DNA of 64,000 nucleotides from Streptacidiphilus pinicola (lineage in GTDB: Bacteria > Actinomycetota > Actinomycetes > Streptomycetales > Streptomycetaceae): positions 1-64,000 of the forward strand of contig NZ_QKYN01000089.1 of assembly GCF_003258295.1 (NCBI RefSeq), written 5' to 3'. This document shows, one piece after another, positions 24,280 through 38,390 of the stretch. Every line of letters starts with the position of its first letter. Within the stretch, counting starts at the first letter, position 1. The position numbers were made by a program, and so were the translations under genes. Below the pieces are notes generated by a model. It searched no databases. It saw only the letters and a list, made by a program, of their open reading frames with translations, and was not told the DNA's origin.

Positions 24280-25134
24280 TCAGGCCGGCACGGACCGCAC
24301 GAACAGGCGGCCGTCGTCGGCCCTGACCTCCCAGCGTGGTGCGGCCACCGACGCGGGTCCCCGCACCACGGAGCCGTCGGCGAGCCGGAAGACGCTGCCG
24401 TGCCAAGGGCAGCGCAGACAGCCTTCGCCTTCAAGTGTGCCCTCGTCGAGCGGGCCGCCGGCGTGGGTGCAGGTCGCCGAGAGCGCGTACAGCGAATCGT
24501 TTTCGCGGACGAGTACCACCGGCACACCGCCTGCGGTGACGCGCAAGGGCGTGCCGTCGCCAAGATCGGTCACGGCCGCGACGTCGGTCCAGTCGCCGAC
24601 CGTGTCCTGGAACGCGGCGTGGTTGACCCCGACCCCCCTGACGAAGGACAGGTGCCCGCCCAGATAGGCGGCTGCCAAGGTCAGACCCAGCCCCGCGCCG
24701 CTCAGCGCCATCCCCGTCGCGTGCTGTCCGCGTCGGCGGGCCGCCCAGGATCCCGCCTGCAGCACGGTCGCAGTCGCGTTGCTCACGGCGTGCACGAACC
24801 CGGCCCGCTGCTCCGGACCGTAGCTGTCGGACCAGTCGGACGCTCCTGCGGCGGCGGTCGGCAGCGCCGCGATCAGACCCGCGCCGACGAGGCGACGCGA
24901 CGCGGCGGCCCCGGCCGGGCCGCAGGTCACGTCGACCAGGGTGGCCATGGCCCAGGCGCCGATGGGCAGGTCCGTCAGCGCTGGGTGCAGCGGATGGCCC
25001 AGCCAGTTGCCCGACAACGCGTTCTTGACCGCGCGGGGACGGGTGGCCCGGGCCACCCAGGCGGCCGTCGCGTGGCAGGCGCTGTCCAGCTGGTGCAGGC
25101 CTTCGATCCGCTGGACCAATTGCTGCAGCATCAT
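24280..25134 (-). CDS. DUF2231 membrane domain fused to Rieske [2Fe-2S] domain
   Basis: A 284-residue protein. The N-terminal half is a DUF2231-type membrane domain with about four helices: GNWLGHPLHPALTDLPIGAW, ASRRLVGAGLIAALPTAAAG, FVHAVSNATATVLQAGSW and LSGAGLGLTLAAAYLGGHLS. The C-terminal 100 residues are a Rieske domain with cluster motifs CTHAGGPLDEG and CLRCPWHGSVF (CxH and CxxH). It should be a membrane-anchored one-electron carrier, perhaps to a partner oxidoreductase. ATG 25134 is chosen because GAGGAG lies 7 nt before it; a GTG at 25140 is too close to that site. It is upstream of DUF2945 on the same strand. Its electron partner is unknown. Confidence 0.88.
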   Translation of the reverse strand: MMLQQLVQRIEGLHQLDSACHATAAWVARATRPRAVKNALSGNWLGHPLHPALTDLPIGAWAMATLVDVTCGPAGAAASRRLVGAGLIAALPTAAAGASDWSDSYGPEQRAGFVHAVSNATATVLQAGSWAARRRGQHATGMALSGAGLGLTLAAAYLGGHLSFVRGVGVNHAAFQDTVGDWTDVAAVTDLGDGTPLRVTAGGVPVVLVRENDSLYALSATCTHAGGPLDEGTLEGEGCLRCPWHGSVFRLADGSVVRGPASVAAPRWEVRADDGRLFVRSVPA

Positions 25135-25240
25135 GGTCACTCCTCACCGCGGCGGGTGCTCGTCACTGCCCCGGCCGCTTGCTCACGATCGCACCACGCC
25201 GGGGCGACGGCGAGCCGACCGGGCCAACCGGGTTCACAGA

Positions 25241-25256
25241 CCCCGCGGTCGCGGGG
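25241..25256 (-). terminator. Short GC hairpin downstream of aconitase gene
   Basis: CCCCGCGGTCGCGGGG forms a perfect 6-bp stem (7 with a tight loop) about 125 bp past the acnA stop on the minus strand. It has no T-run, as usual in actinomycetes. It may end the sdh-acnA transcript. Confidence 0.35.
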
Positions 25257-25378
25257 AGTTGCGCGCCCCCCGGGACCCCGGCGCACTGACACGTCCTTCC
25301 GCAAGCCCCGGGGGCGGGCGCCCGGGATGTGTCGGAATGGACCCAGGCGTGACTCACAACGATCCGTGAGGCGGTTGC

Positions 25379-28174
<2,796 letters not shown>

Positions 28175-28179
28175 GCTCC

Positions 28180-28671
28180 TCATCCTTGTGGTGGGTCGGC
28201 GGGGGCGGGTGGGTTCGCAGGCAGGTCGAGGCCGTCAAGAGAGGTGAGCGGGGTGCGCAGGCCAACGGCGAGCCGGTTCCAGCCGTTGATCGCCACGATG
28301 CCGAAGGTGAGTGCGGCGACCTCTTCGGGGGTGAAGGCGGCGGCAACCGCGGCGTAGTCGGCGTCCGGGGCGCCGCTCGAGGGCAGGTCGGTGAGTGCCT
28401 CGCACCACGTGAGCGCGGCGCGTTCACGGTCGGTGAACAGCGGCGCCTCGCGCCAGGCCGCGACGACGTCCAGGCGTGTCTGGTGCTCGCCGTGGGCTCG
28501 GGCGTCGCGGTTGTGCATGGCCAGGCAGTAGGCGCAGCCGTTGATCTGGGAGGCCCGGATCCGGACGAGTTCCAGCAGTTCCGGCCCCAGCGTGCTTCGC
28601 CGTACTGCCTGTTCCAATTCCTGGAGCGCTTTGACGCCGCCGGGCAAGGTGGTGCGGTAGTCGACGCGCAT
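28180..28671 (-). CDS. AhpD-like carboxymuconolactone decarboxylase family protein
   Basis: A 163-residue AhpD-family protein starting at ATG 28671, 9 nt after GAGGAGGG. The active-site motif is [16 protein letters not shown] (CxxC followed by H), typical of alkylhydroperoxidase AhpD-like proteins that detoxify peroxides or act as thiol carriers. Neighbouring blocks are [31 protein letters not shown] and [20 protein letters not shown]. The gene sits between sdhB and acnA with gaps of 31 and 5 bp, clearly in the same operon. A protective role for the oxidation-sensitive Fe-S enzymes on both sides is a reasonable inference. Confidence 0.88.
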   Translation of the reverse strand: MRVDYRTTLPGGVKALQELEQAVRRSTLGPELLELVRIRASQINGCAYCLAMHNRDARAHGEHQTRLDVVAAWREAPLFTDRERAALTWCEALTDLPSSGAPDADYAAVAAAFTPEEVAALTFGIVAINGWNRLAVGLRTPLTSLDGLDLPANPPAPADPPQG

Positions 28672-28702
28672 CGCCTGCGCCCTCCTCGTGGATGCTTCGG
28701 GA

Positions 28703-29511
28703 TCAGTCGCCGGCCGGCCCCGAGGCCAAGTTGCCGCCGGTCTGGTCCTCCGGCGGTCCTTCCTGCTGCTCGCCATGGTGGAACAGCGCGGTGACGACAT
28801 CGCGGTGGCACCGCGAGATGACCTCCAGCTGGATGTCTTTGGGGCACACCGCCGTGCACTCACCGATCTGGCTGCAGCCGCCGAAGCCCTCGGCGTCGTG
28901 CCGGGCGATCATGGCGAGGGCACGACTGTCGCGTTCCGGCTGCCCCTGCGGCAGCAGGCCGAGGTGGGTGATCTTCGCGCCGAGGAACAGCGCCGCCGAT
29001 CCGTTGGGGCACGCCGCGACACAGGCACCGCAGCCGATGCAGGTCGCGGCGTCGAAGGCGTCCTCGGCGTCGTCCTTGGGGACCAGGATGCTGTGGGCCT
29101 CGGGGGCGGAGCCGGTGGGGATGCTGATGTAGCCGCCGGCCTGGATGATCCGGTCGAGTGCGCTCCGGTCGACGACGAGGTCTTTCAGCACCGGGAACGG
29201 GCCAGCGCGCCAGGGTTCGACGTCGATCACGTCGCCGTCGGCGAAGCTGCGCATGTGGAGCTGACAGGTGGTGACGCTGGCCTGCGGCCCGTGCGCGATG
29301 CCGTTGATCACCAGGCCGCACATGCCGCAGATGCCCTCGCGGCAGTCGCTGTCGAACGCGACCGGGTCCTCGCCCGCGGCGGTGAGCCGCTGGTTCAGGA
29401 CGTCCAGCACCTCCAGGAACGACATGTCGGGGGAGATGTCGTCGACGCGGTGGGTGACCATGTGTCCGGGCCGGCCGGGCCCGGGCTGCCGCCAGATGCG
29501 GAGGGTGATGT

Positions 29512-29515
<4 letters not shown>
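28703..29515 (-). CDS. sdhB: Succinate dehydrogenase/fumarate reductase iron-sulfur subunit
   Basis: A 270-residue Fe-S subunit with [2Fe-2S], [4Fe-4S] and [3Fe-4S] centres that carry electrons from SdhA flavin to membrane quinone. Motifs are [20 protein letters not shown] with a following TTCQLHM, then [32 protein letters not shown], and a C-terminal tail. The start is GTG 29515, overlapping the sdhA stop (GTGA), so translation is coupled. The frame upstream lies inside sdhA and is not family-like. The three-gene CAB order and cytochrome b558-type SdhC match the actinobacterial and Bacillus-type menaquinone enzyme, which can in principle run either as succinate dehydrogenase or fumarate reductase. 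Confidence 0.94.
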
Positions 29516-31466
<1,951 letters not shown>

Positions 31467-31470
<4 letters not shown>

Positions 31471-32192
31471 GCTGTGATCCCTCCGAACAGCACCGTGTAG
31501 GGCGGGACCAGGAACCCGACCGTGATCACCACCGCGACGGCCACCGCCAAGGCGTTCAGATGGCGACGCCGCCGCCGCGAGGTATTGGCCCCCAGCGACG
31601 CCAACGCCGCCCAGAAGCCGTGCCGCAGATGGAAGCCGATCGCGATCAGCGCCACGGTGTAGCTCAGCACGACCCACCAGATCTCGAACCCGTTCACCGT
31701 CCGCACGTACGCGCTGGACGAGACCCCGCCGGGGTGGATGGTGTCGGTCGTCAGGTGCAGCAGGTGGTAGACCACGAACAGCGCGATCGTCACACCGCCC
31801 CAGCGCATCGTGAACGAGGAGTAGCTGCGCTGCACGCCACGCCGCGCGCGGGTGCTCTGGTACCGTCCACCGCCCCGGCCTCCGGTCGCCCGGCGCGAGC
31901 GAGCCCACAACGTGAACGCCGAAGCGATGTGGGTGAGCACGCTGACCAGCAGCACCACCCGGATGATCCACAGCCCTCCGGAGTAGGGCAGGTACGGCTG
32001 GCCCATGGTGCGCAGATGGTATGCGTAGTCGTCGAACTCGGCCTGGCCGTAGAAGAGCTTGAGGTTGCCGTACATGTGGACCAGCAGGAACAGCACCATG
32101 ATCAGGCCGGTCACCGCCATGGCCGCCTTCAGCGCCACCGTGGAGCGCGCGACTGTCGGATTCCTGGTGCGCACGGAAGAGTCGGTAGCCAC
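31467..32192 (-). CDS. sdhC: Succinate dehydrogenase cytochrome b558-type membrane subunit
   Basis: A 241-residue membrane anchor of the SdhC b558 type, with five helices binding two hemes b and the quinone. Helices are [80 protein letters not shown] and [19 protein letters not shown]. Heme-ligand histidines are visible in [20 protein letters not shown] and FHLRHG. The start is taken as GTG 32192 since the family N-terminus fits; the ribosome binding site is weak, and a leaderless or slightly different start is possible. It heads the five-gene sdh-acnA operon and is divergent from gap, with 376 bp between. Confidence 0.92.
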
Positions 32193-32568
32193 CGTGCCAT
32201 GATTCGCCGCGAACCGGCAGACCCTTGCCGTGACACACCGGGGCTCTCGGCCCGGGAGCCCCGAATCACCCGTCCGCAGCGTTCTGCGCGCGCCGGTCGA
32301 CCGCTACGACGTTCGCCCCCTTTCGACGGCGACTTCAAGAGCAGTCGGTGTGGGACGAGCTCGCCGAGATCACTTCTCTTGCGTCGAAGTTCCGTGGCGA
32401 AGTCCGCGAAGAGCCGGCGTAGCGGGCAACCGCATCCTTCGGCGCACCTTCTGGCCTTTGCCACGCGTCTGCAGGCACCTCGCCCAGCCACGTCCACCTG
32501 CCGGGATGCCGTCGCGGTGATAGGACGGGAGGAGGGGGTCCTGTGCGCGCTTGGAAGGGACGTCTTTG
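32193..32568. other. 376-bp divergent region between sdhC and gap, with hairpin
   Basis: The gap carries promoters for the sdh operon (minus) and for gap (plus). A strong inverted repeat, CGGGGCTC (32239-32246) / GAGCCCCG (32256-32263), lies 47 bp upstream of sdhC and could be an operator or an attenuator-like hairpin. No small gene was recognised. Confidence 0.45.
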
Positions 32569-33576
32569 ATGCCGAAGGTCGCCATCAACGGGCTCGGACG
32601 TATCGGACGTGCCGCGCTGAAGATCCTGTGGGATGTGGAGGGCGTCGAGGTCGCCGCGGTCAACGACCTCATCGCAGCGGACAACCTCGCCTATCTGCTG
32701 GCCCACGACAGCGTCTACGGCCGCTACCCGAAGAACGTCAGCACAGCTGATGGCGCCCTGGTCATCGACGGGCGGTCGGTGCCGGTCCATGCGGTGCGCG
32801 ACCCGGCCGGACTGCCGTGGCGGGAGCTGGGCATCGACCTGGTCCTGGAGTGCACCGGGGTGTTCCGGCGCGAGGGGGAGTTGCAGCGCCACCTCCAAGC
32901 CGGCGCCCGGTTCGTGATCCTCTCCGCGCCGGCCCGCACGGAGACGGTGGCCACAGTGGTGCACGGCGTCAACCGCACCCCGGACGGCCCGCAGGTGATC
33001 TCCTGCGCCAGCTGCACCACCAACTGCATCACCCCGGTGGTGGAGGTACTGGAACGGCGGATCGGGGTCCAGCGGGCGGTCATGACCACCGTCCACGCCT
33101 ACACCGCCAGCCAGCAGCTGATCGACGGCCCGAGCCGGGACTTCCGGCGCGGCCGCGCCGCAGCGGTCAACATGGTCCCCGCGACCACGGGAGCGGCGCT
33201 CGCGACCGCCAGGGCGCTTCCCGCGCTCGCCGGGCGCTTCGACGGGGTCGCGATCAGGGTCCCGGTTCCCGTCGGGTCGATCGCGGACATCGTCGCCGTC
33301 ACCAGCCAACCGACCAGCGCCGACGAGGTCAACGCCGTCTTCCGCGAAGAGGCGGCGACGGACCGTTACCGCGGCGTCCTCGGCCTCGCCGAACAGCCGC
33401 TGGTCTCCACCGACATCATCGGCGATCCGAGGGCGTCGGTCATCGACGCCGCGATGACCCGCGTGGTGGACGGCACTCTGGTCAAGGTCATGAGCTGGTA
33501 CGACAACGAATGGGGCTTCACCCACCAGATGATCCGCGAAGCCCTTTCGATGCTGGGCGTGCGCCGTGTGCTCTGA
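32569..33576 (+). CDS. gap: Glyceraldehyde-3-phosphate dehydrogenase
   Basis: A 335-residue glycolytic and gluconeogenic enzyme, converting glyceraldehyde-3-phosphate and NAD(P)+ to 1,3-bisphosphoglycerate. Motifs are KVAINGLGRIGRAALKILW (Rossmann), SCASCTTNCITPVVEVLE (catalytic cysteine), TTVHAYTASQQLIDGPSRD (catalytic histidine), RIPVPVGS-like RVPVPVGSIADIV and SWYDNEWGFTHQM. The start is ATG 32569, 8 nt after GGAAGGGA. There is an E1/E2 operon downstream and an sdh operon divergent, so this may be a secondary gap copy for altered carbon flow. DLIAAD at the end of strand 2 fits an NAD-preferring type. Confidence 0.95.
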   Translation: MPKVAINGLGRIGRAALKILWDVEGVEVAAVNDLIAADNLAYLLAHDSVYGRYPKNVSTADGALVIDGRSVPVHAVRDPAGLPWRELGIDLVLECTGVFRREGELQRHLQAGARFVILSAPARTETVATVVHGVNRTPDGPQVISCASCTTNCITPVVEVLERRIGVQRAVMTTVHAYTASQQLIDGPSRDFRRGRAAAVNMVPATTGAALATARALPALAGRFDGVAIRVPVPVGSIADIVAVTSQPTSADEVNAVFREEAATDRYRGVLGLAEQPLVSTDIIGDPRASVIDAAMTRVVDGTLVKVMSWYDNEWGFTHQMIREALSMLGVRRVL

Positions 33577-33615
33577 GACGCCCTGTCCCTGTCCGCGCCG
33601 GCCACGGGAGCCAGG

Positions 33616-34083
33616 ATGAAGGCCAAGGAGATCATGACGTCGCCCGTGGTCACGGTCACCGAGGACACGCCAGTGCCGGAGGTCGCAGCCCTCCTGCGCG
33701 GCCGCCGGATCAGCGCCGTACCCGTGCTCGACGCCGCGGGTGCCGTGGTGGGACTGGTCAGCGAGTACGACCTGCTCGCCAGGGCGGGTGAAACCGCGGC
33801 CGAGGTGATGACCCGGGCGGTGATCAGTGTCACCGAGGACACCGACGTGGAGGAAGTGCGCCATCTGCTGATCGAGCGGCGCATCCGACGCGTTCCGGTC
33901 CTGGCAGCGGGGGCCCTGGTGGGGATCGTCAGCCGCTCCGATGTGGTGGCGCTGCTGACGAGTGAGTGGGTCTGCGGAGTGTGCGGCCAGAGTGCGCGCG
34001 GCGAGCACCCTCCGGCGCGGTGCCCCACCTGCCACGCCGACGCTGATCGCTTCACCGCCCAGGAGGCGCCGCCCGGCAGCTGA
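33616..34083 (+). CDS. Two-CBS-domain protein with C-terminal zinc ribbon
   Basis: A 155-residue regulatory-type protein. Residues 1-60 and 65-120 are two CBS motifs (MKAKEIMTSPVVTVTEDTPV, RRISAVPVLDAAGAVVGLVS; VMTRAVISVTEDTDVEEVRH, RRIRRVPVLAAGALVGIVSR), together a Bateman module for an adenine nucleotide. Residues about 120-145 are a rubredoxin-like ribbon, WVCGVCGQSARGEHPP followed by RCPTCHADADRF, with two CxxC pairs for zinc or iron. CBS proteins of this type occur with USPs and hypoxia genes in actinobacteria, and are inferred to tune enzymes to energy charge. It lies between gap and the E1-E2 operon, all on one strand. Confidence 0.88.
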   Translation: MKAKEIMTSPVVTVTEDTPVPEVAALLRGRRISAVPVLDAAGAVVGLVSEYDLLARAGETAAEVMTRAVISVTEDTDVEEVRHLLIERRIRRVPVLAAGALVGIVSRSDVVALLTSEWVCGVCGQSARGEHPPARCPTCHADADRFTAQEAPPGS

Positions 34084-34120
34084 GCCCCCGCCCCCGCACC
34101 AACGCAGGAGACACCAGGCG

Positions 34121-35254
34121 ATGACCTCGACGACCTCAGGAAGCCAGACCGGTCCGGACCGCGAGCACGCGGACCGGATCCCGGCCGCCGACGACACCTC
34201 CGGCCCGGAGGCGGAGGCACTGCGCGACTACTTCCGCCAGATGACCTTGATCAGGGCCTTCGAGCTGCGCGCCGCGGAGATGTACACCCGGGCCAAAGTC
34301 GGCGGCTACTGCCACCTCAACCTCGGCGAGGAAGCCACCTGCGTCGGGCTCATGGCCGCGCTGCGCCCCACCGACTACCTGTTCACCACCTACCGAGAGC
34401 ACGGCTACGCGCTCGCCCGCGGCGCCGAGCCAGGTCGGGTGATGGCGGAGCTGTTCGGCCGCACCACCGGCCTGTCCAAAGGGCGAGGCGGCTCCATGCA
34501 CCTGTTCGACACGCGCCTGCGGCTGCTCGGCGGCTACGGCATCGTCGGCGGCCAACTGCCCCCTGCCACCGGAGCAGCCCTGGCCATCTCCTACCGCACG
34601 GCGCCGGGCCCGGACAGCGAAGCGGTGATGTGCCTGCTCGGAGACGCCACGACCAACATCGGCGCCTTCCACGAAGCCCTCAACCTCGCCGCCGTCTGGC
34701 ACCTGCCCATCGTCTACGTCATCGTCAACAACCAGCTCGGCATGGCCACCCCGGTGGAAGCAGCAGCCGGAGAACCGGACCTGTTCAAGCGCGGCTGCTC
34801 CTACCGCATCCCCGGAACGCGCGTGGACGGCGGCGACGTGCTCGCGGTCCGTGGCGCCGCACGAGCCGCGCTGGAGCACGCCCGGGGTAGACACCGGCCC
34901 GTGCTGCTGGAAACGGTCAGCTACCGGCTCCGCGGCCACTCCGTGGTCGACCCGGCCCGCTACCGCTCCGCGGAGGAGACCCAGCGGCTGCGCGAGAAGG
35001 ACCCACTGCCGCGCTTCCGCGCCCGCCTGATCGACGACGGCGTCCTCACCGAGGAGCAGGCAGCCCGCATCGACGCGGAGACCGAGCAGGAGGTCATCGC
35101 CGCGGTGGAGTTCGCCGATGCCAGTCCACCCCCGGCCCTCGAGATCCTCTTCGACCACGTCTACGCCACGCAGACGGCCAACACCCCCTATGGTCTCCCG
35201 GGTGATCCGCTGCCCTGCGATCAGCCCGCACCTCCTGCTCCGGGCGGGCGGTGA
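34121..35254 (+). CDS. 2-oxoacid (pyruvate-type) dehydrogenase E1 component, alpha subunit
   Basis: A 377-residue thiamine-diphosphate subunit that decarboxylates pyruvate or a related 2-oxoacid with the beta subunit. Seen are MTLIRAFELRAAEMYTRAKV, GGYCHLNLGEEATCVGLM, DYLFTTYREHGYALARG and KGRGGSMHLFD. The cofactor site is GDATTNIGAFHEALNLAAVW with VNNQLGMATPVE after it. The usual GDG at the start of the thiamine motif is GDA here, and the N30 aspartate/asparagine end is VNN; the change is conservative. The start is ATG 34121 after AGGAG. It is the first gene of an E1 alpha-E1 beta-E2 operon with gaps of 3 and -1 bp. No E3 gene is present. Confidence 0.92.
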   Translation: MTSTTSGSQTGPDREHADRIPAADDTSGPEAEALRDYFRQMTLIRAFELRAAEMYTRAKVGGYCHLNLGEEATCVGLMAALRPTDYLFTTYREHGYALARGAEPGRVMAELFGRTTGLSKGRGGSMHLFDTRLRLLGGYGIVGGQLPPATGAALAISYRTAPGPDSEAVMCLLGDATTNIGAFHEALNLAAVWHLPIVYVIVNNQLGMATPVEAAAGEPDLFKRGCSYRIPGTRVDGGDVLAVRGAARAALEHARGRHRPVLLETVSYRLRGHSVVDPARYRSAEETQRLREKDPLPRFRARLIDDGVLTEEQAARIDAETEQEVIAAVEFADASPPPALEILFDHVYATQTANTPYGLPGDPLPCDQPAPPAPGGR

Positions 35255-35257
35255 ACC

Positions 35258-36289
35258 GTGGCCGAGAACATCACCTACCGTCAGGCCCTGCACGACACGC
35301 TCCGCGCCGAACTGCTGCGGGACGAAAACGTGCTGCTCATCGGCGAGGAGATCGGCGCCTTCGAGGGCTCCTACAAGATCACCGCCGGGCTGCTGGACGA
35401 GTTCGGCCCGCGCCGCGTGCGCGACACACCGATCTGCGAGGAGGGCTTCACCGGCGCCGCGATCGGCGCCGCCATGCTCGGCCTACGCCCGGTCGTGGAG
35501 ATCATGACCATCAACTTCAGCCTGCTGGCCATCGACCAGATCATCAACCACGCCGCCAAGATGCACGCGATGTTCGGCGGCCAGGTCCGCGTGCCCCTGG
35601 TGATCCGCACCCCGGGCGGCGGCGGACAGCAGCTCGCCGCCACCCACTCGCAGAACCTCGAGGTCTTCTACGCCCACATCCCCGGCCTCAAGGTCGTCGC
35701 CCCCTCGACCCCAGCCGATGCCAAGGGCCTGCTCGCCACGGCCGTGCGCGACGACGACCCGGTGATCTTCCTGGAGAACCTGGCGCTGTACAACACCCGC
35801 GGCGAGGTGCCCGACGACGACCACACCGTGCCCATCGGCACCGCCGCTGTCACCAAACCCGGGCGCGACCTGACTATCGTCGCCTACTCCCGCGCCGCCG
35901 TCATCGCCCTCGAGGTCGCCCACCGCCTCGAGGAGGAGGGCATCAGCGCCGAGGTCGTCGACCTGCGCAGCCTGCGCCCCCTGGACCGACCCACCGTGTG
36001 CGCGTCGGTCCGCAGGACCCACCGCGCGGTCGTCCTGGAGGACGACTGGCTCAGCTACGGCATCGGCGCCGAGATCGCCGCCACCATCCAAGAAGGCGCG
36101 TTCGACTACCTCGACGCCCCCGTGCGGCGTGTCGCAGCCGCCGAAGTCCCCCTCCCGTACGCCAAACCGCTGGAGACGGCCGCGCTGCCGAACGCCGCCG
36201 CGCTGACCCGCGTGATCCGCGAAGTCCTCGACGCCACCGGCTTCACACCCCGGCCCACTCCGGGCCGGACACGGTTAGGAGACCCGTGA
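35258..36289 (+). CDS. 2-oxoacid (pyruvate-type) dehydrogenase E1 component, beta subunit
   Basis: A 343-residue partner of the alpha subunit, completing the alpha2beta2 E1 heterotetramer. Visible blocks are ITYRQALHDTLRAELLRDEN, VLLIGEEIGAFEGSYKITAG, RVRDTPICEEGFTGAAIGAA, MTINFSLLAIDQIINHAAKM and GGGGQQLAATHSQNLEVFYA, all strongly conserved, then RPTVCASVRRTHRAVVLEDD. It starts at GTG 35258, 3 bp after the alpha stop. Its stop codon overlaps the E2 ATG. The sequence is full length. The substrate is likely pyruvate, but branched-chain or acetoin dehydrogenases share this architecture. Confidence 0.93.
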   Translation: MAENITYRQALHDTLRAELLRDENVLLIGEEIGAFEGSYKITAGLLDEFGPRRVRDTPICEEGFTGAAIGAAMLGLRPVVEIMTINFSLLAIDQIINHAAKMHAMFGGQVRVPLVIRTPGGGGQQLAATHSQNLEVFYAHIPGLKVVAPSTPADAKGLLATAVRDDDPVIFLENLALYNTRGEVPDDDHTVPIGTAAVTKPGRDLTIVAYSRAAVIALEVAHRLEEEGISAEVVDLRSLRPLDRPTVCASVRRTHRAVVLEDDWLSYGIGAEIAATIQEGAFDYLDAPVRRVAAAEVPLPYAKPLETAALPNAAALTRVIREVLDATGFTPRPTPGRTRLGDP

Positions 36290-37596
36290 TGCCACAGATC
36301 CTCATGCCCCGCCTGTCCGACACCATGGAGCAAGGCACCCTCAGCCGGTGGCTCAAGCACGAAGGCGACCAGATCCACAAAGGCGACGCCATCGCCGAGA
36401 TCGAGACCGACAAAGCCGTCATGGAACTGGAGGCCTACGACGAGGGCCAACTGACCCGCACCCTCGTGACCGAAGGCACCACCGTCCCAATCGGTACCCC
36501 GGTCGCCCTCATCGGCGAAGACGTCGCCACAGAATCGACCCCAACCCCGAACGTGACGGCAGCCGGAACCGCGTCCCTGGCAGAGGCCGCCGCACCGGCA
36601 GCACCTCCAGCCCCACCCATACCCGAACCCCCGTACGAAGCCACCGCCCCACAGGCCGACTCACAAGGCGAGGTACGGGCCTCCCCACTGGCTCGACGCC
36701 TCGCCCGCGAGCACGGCCTCGACATCGAAGCCATTCCCGGCAGCGGCCCCGGCGGCCGCGTCGTGCACGCCGACGTCGAACAGGCCATCGCCGACCGCGG
36801 CGCTCCACCCGCCGCAGCGCCATGGCCCGCCGCCCCGGGGCCGGCCGCCCTGTCGCCCTCCGCACCGCTGCGGAGGCGCCCGCCCGCACCGACCCCGGCG
36901 GTAGGCGAAGAGGTCGACGAGATCCCGATCAGCAGGATCCGCCTCCTGACCGCCGAGCGGCTGATCCACAGCGTCCGGCAAGCCCCGCACTTCTACCTGA
37001 CCTCGGTCGTCGACGCCGAACCGCTGCTCGCCTTCCGTGCCGAGACCAACGCGTACCTCGGCGAACACGCAGACCACATCAGCGTCAACGACCTGATCGT
37101 CAAGGCGTGCGCCACCGTGCTGCGGTCTCATCCGGAGCTGAACGCCTCCTGGGGCTGCACCAGCATCCAGCGCTACCGGCGGATCCACATCGGGATCGCC
37201 GTTGCCCTGGACGACGGCCTGACCGTGCCCGTGATCCACGACGCCGACCGCAAACCCCTCACCGAGATCGCCCGGGAAGCCCACTCCCTCGCCGAGAAGG
37301 CCGGCACCGGACACCTGAGCATCGACGAGATCACCGGCGGCACCTTCACCGTCAGCAACCTCGGGCCCTACGGGATCGACCACTTCACCGCCGTCATCAA
37401 CCCCCCGCAGGCGGCCATCCTCGCGGTCGGTGCCGCGCACCCCGAACCCGTCGTCCGCGACGGCCAAGTCGTCGCCGGGACGGTCATGGCGCTGACCTTG
37501 TCCATCGACCACCGCGTCCTCGACGGCGCGACCGGCGCCGTGTTCCTGGCCGACCTCAAAAGCCTGCTCGAACAACCCCTGCGCATCGTCGTGTAG
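36289..37596 (+). CDS. Dihydrolipoamide acyltransferase (E2) component
   Basis: A 435-residue acyltransferase core protein. Residues 1-75 are a lipoyl domain with the lipoylated lysine in [18 protein letters not shown] proline/alanine linker is followed by a peripheral subunit-binding domain ([20 protein letters not shown] and [18 protein letters not shown]). Residues about 210-435 are the catalytic domain, ending with [20 protein letters not shown], which carries the active-site H-x3-D-G. The ATG overlaps the E1 beta stop. It forms the complex core and receives the acyl group from E1. E3 (dihydrolipoamide dehydrogenase) must come from elsewhere. The ruined transketolase gene follows 12 bp downstream. 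Confidence 0.93.
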   Translation: MPQILMPRLSDTMEQGTLSRWLKHEGDQIHKGDAIAEIETDKAVMELEAYDEGQLTRTLVTEGTTVPIGTPVALIGEDVATESTPTPNVTAAGTASLAEAAAPAAPPAPPIPEPPYEATAPQADSQGEVRASPLARRLAREHGLDIEAIPGSGPGGRVVHADVEQAIADRGAPPAAAPWPAAPGPAALSPSAPLRRRPPAPTPAVGEEVDEIPISRIRLLTAERLIHSVRQAPHFYLTSVVDAEPLLAFRAETNAYLGEHADHISVNDLIVKACATVLRSHPELNASWGCTSIQRYRRIHIGIAVALDDGLTVPVIHDADRKPLTEIAREAHSLAEKAGTGHLSIDEITGGTFTVSNLGPYGIDHFTAVINPPQAAILAVGAAHPEPVVRDGQVVAGTVMALTLSIDHRVLDGATGAVFLADLKSLLEQPLRIVV

Positions 37597-37608
37597 GAGA
37601 CGCATCCC

Positions 37609-38261
37609 ATGACCCAGGCGACCGCCGCCCCGCCACTGGACATCGGCGAACTCACCCGGCTGCGAGACCTGGCCGCGCAGCTGCGCGTCGACAGCATCCG
37701 CTGCAGCACCGCCGCCGCCTCGGGCCACCCCACCTCAGCGATGTCGGCTGCCGCCCTGCGGTCCCGCCACCTGCGCTGCAACTGGGAAAATCCCGAAGCC
37801 CCGACCAACGACCACCTGGTCTTCTCCAAGGGCCACGCCTCACCGCTGATGTACGCCATCGGCGGGGCGAAGAAGCCGCGCGTCACCGACACCGAGCAGG
37901 TCGCCCTCCTCGGGGCCGGGGTGACCGTCCATCTCTGCCTGCAGGCCGCCGACGACCTCGCGGCCGAAGGCATCTACACCCGAGTCCTTGACCTGTACTT
38001 GATCAAGCCGATCGACACCGCGACTCTGATCTCCGCAGTGCACGCCACGACCGGACGGTTCGTGGTCGTGGAAGACCACCATCCCCAGGCGGTCTCGGCG
38101 CAGCAGTGCTGGAAGCCCTGGCCGACCAGCCCCAGCCGCCTCGCGTCGCGCATCTCGCTGTACGGCGCCTCCCCGGTTCGGGCACGCTCGAAGAGGTCAT
38201 GGGCGCCGCCGAAATCCCCGCACCGCACATCACCGCCGCAGCCCGCGCCCTGCTCACCTCG
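37609..38261 (+). pseudogene. Transketolase, large internal deletion plus frameshift
   Basis: The N-terminal part is clear transketolase: LAAQLRVDSIRCSTAAASGH, then PTSAMSAAALRSRHLRCNWE and NDHLVFSKGHASPLMYAI. After about 85 residues it jumps to the C-terminal domain (VTDTEQVALLGAGVTVHLCL, VLDLYLIKPIDTATLISAVH, GRFVVVEDHHPQ). About 450 residues, including the thiamine pyrophosphate and pyrimidine domains, are gone. Near 38088 a one-base loss shifts the frame: the tail continues in another frame as GLGAAVLEALADQPQPPRV, LAVRRLPGSGTLEEVMGAAE and IPAPHITAAARALL. There is also a small gap at SAAALRSRHL. It retains a start only 12 bp after the E2 gene, so it was once the last gene of that operon. 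Confidence 0.85.
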
Positions 38262-38390
38262 GCGCCACGCACAGCATCCCGCCGACCGCGACACCCGCGA
38301 GAGGCCACCATTCAAGACCCGGTCTACCACCCGGCGCCCCCGTAGATCGGCGCCCGCCGGGCCCAGCTGACCCCGGCCGTCAACGAGGCC

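Noticed and set aside
32335-34197. 620-codon minus-strand open frame
   Set aside because: Antisense shadow of gap and the CBS gene; no recognisable protein.
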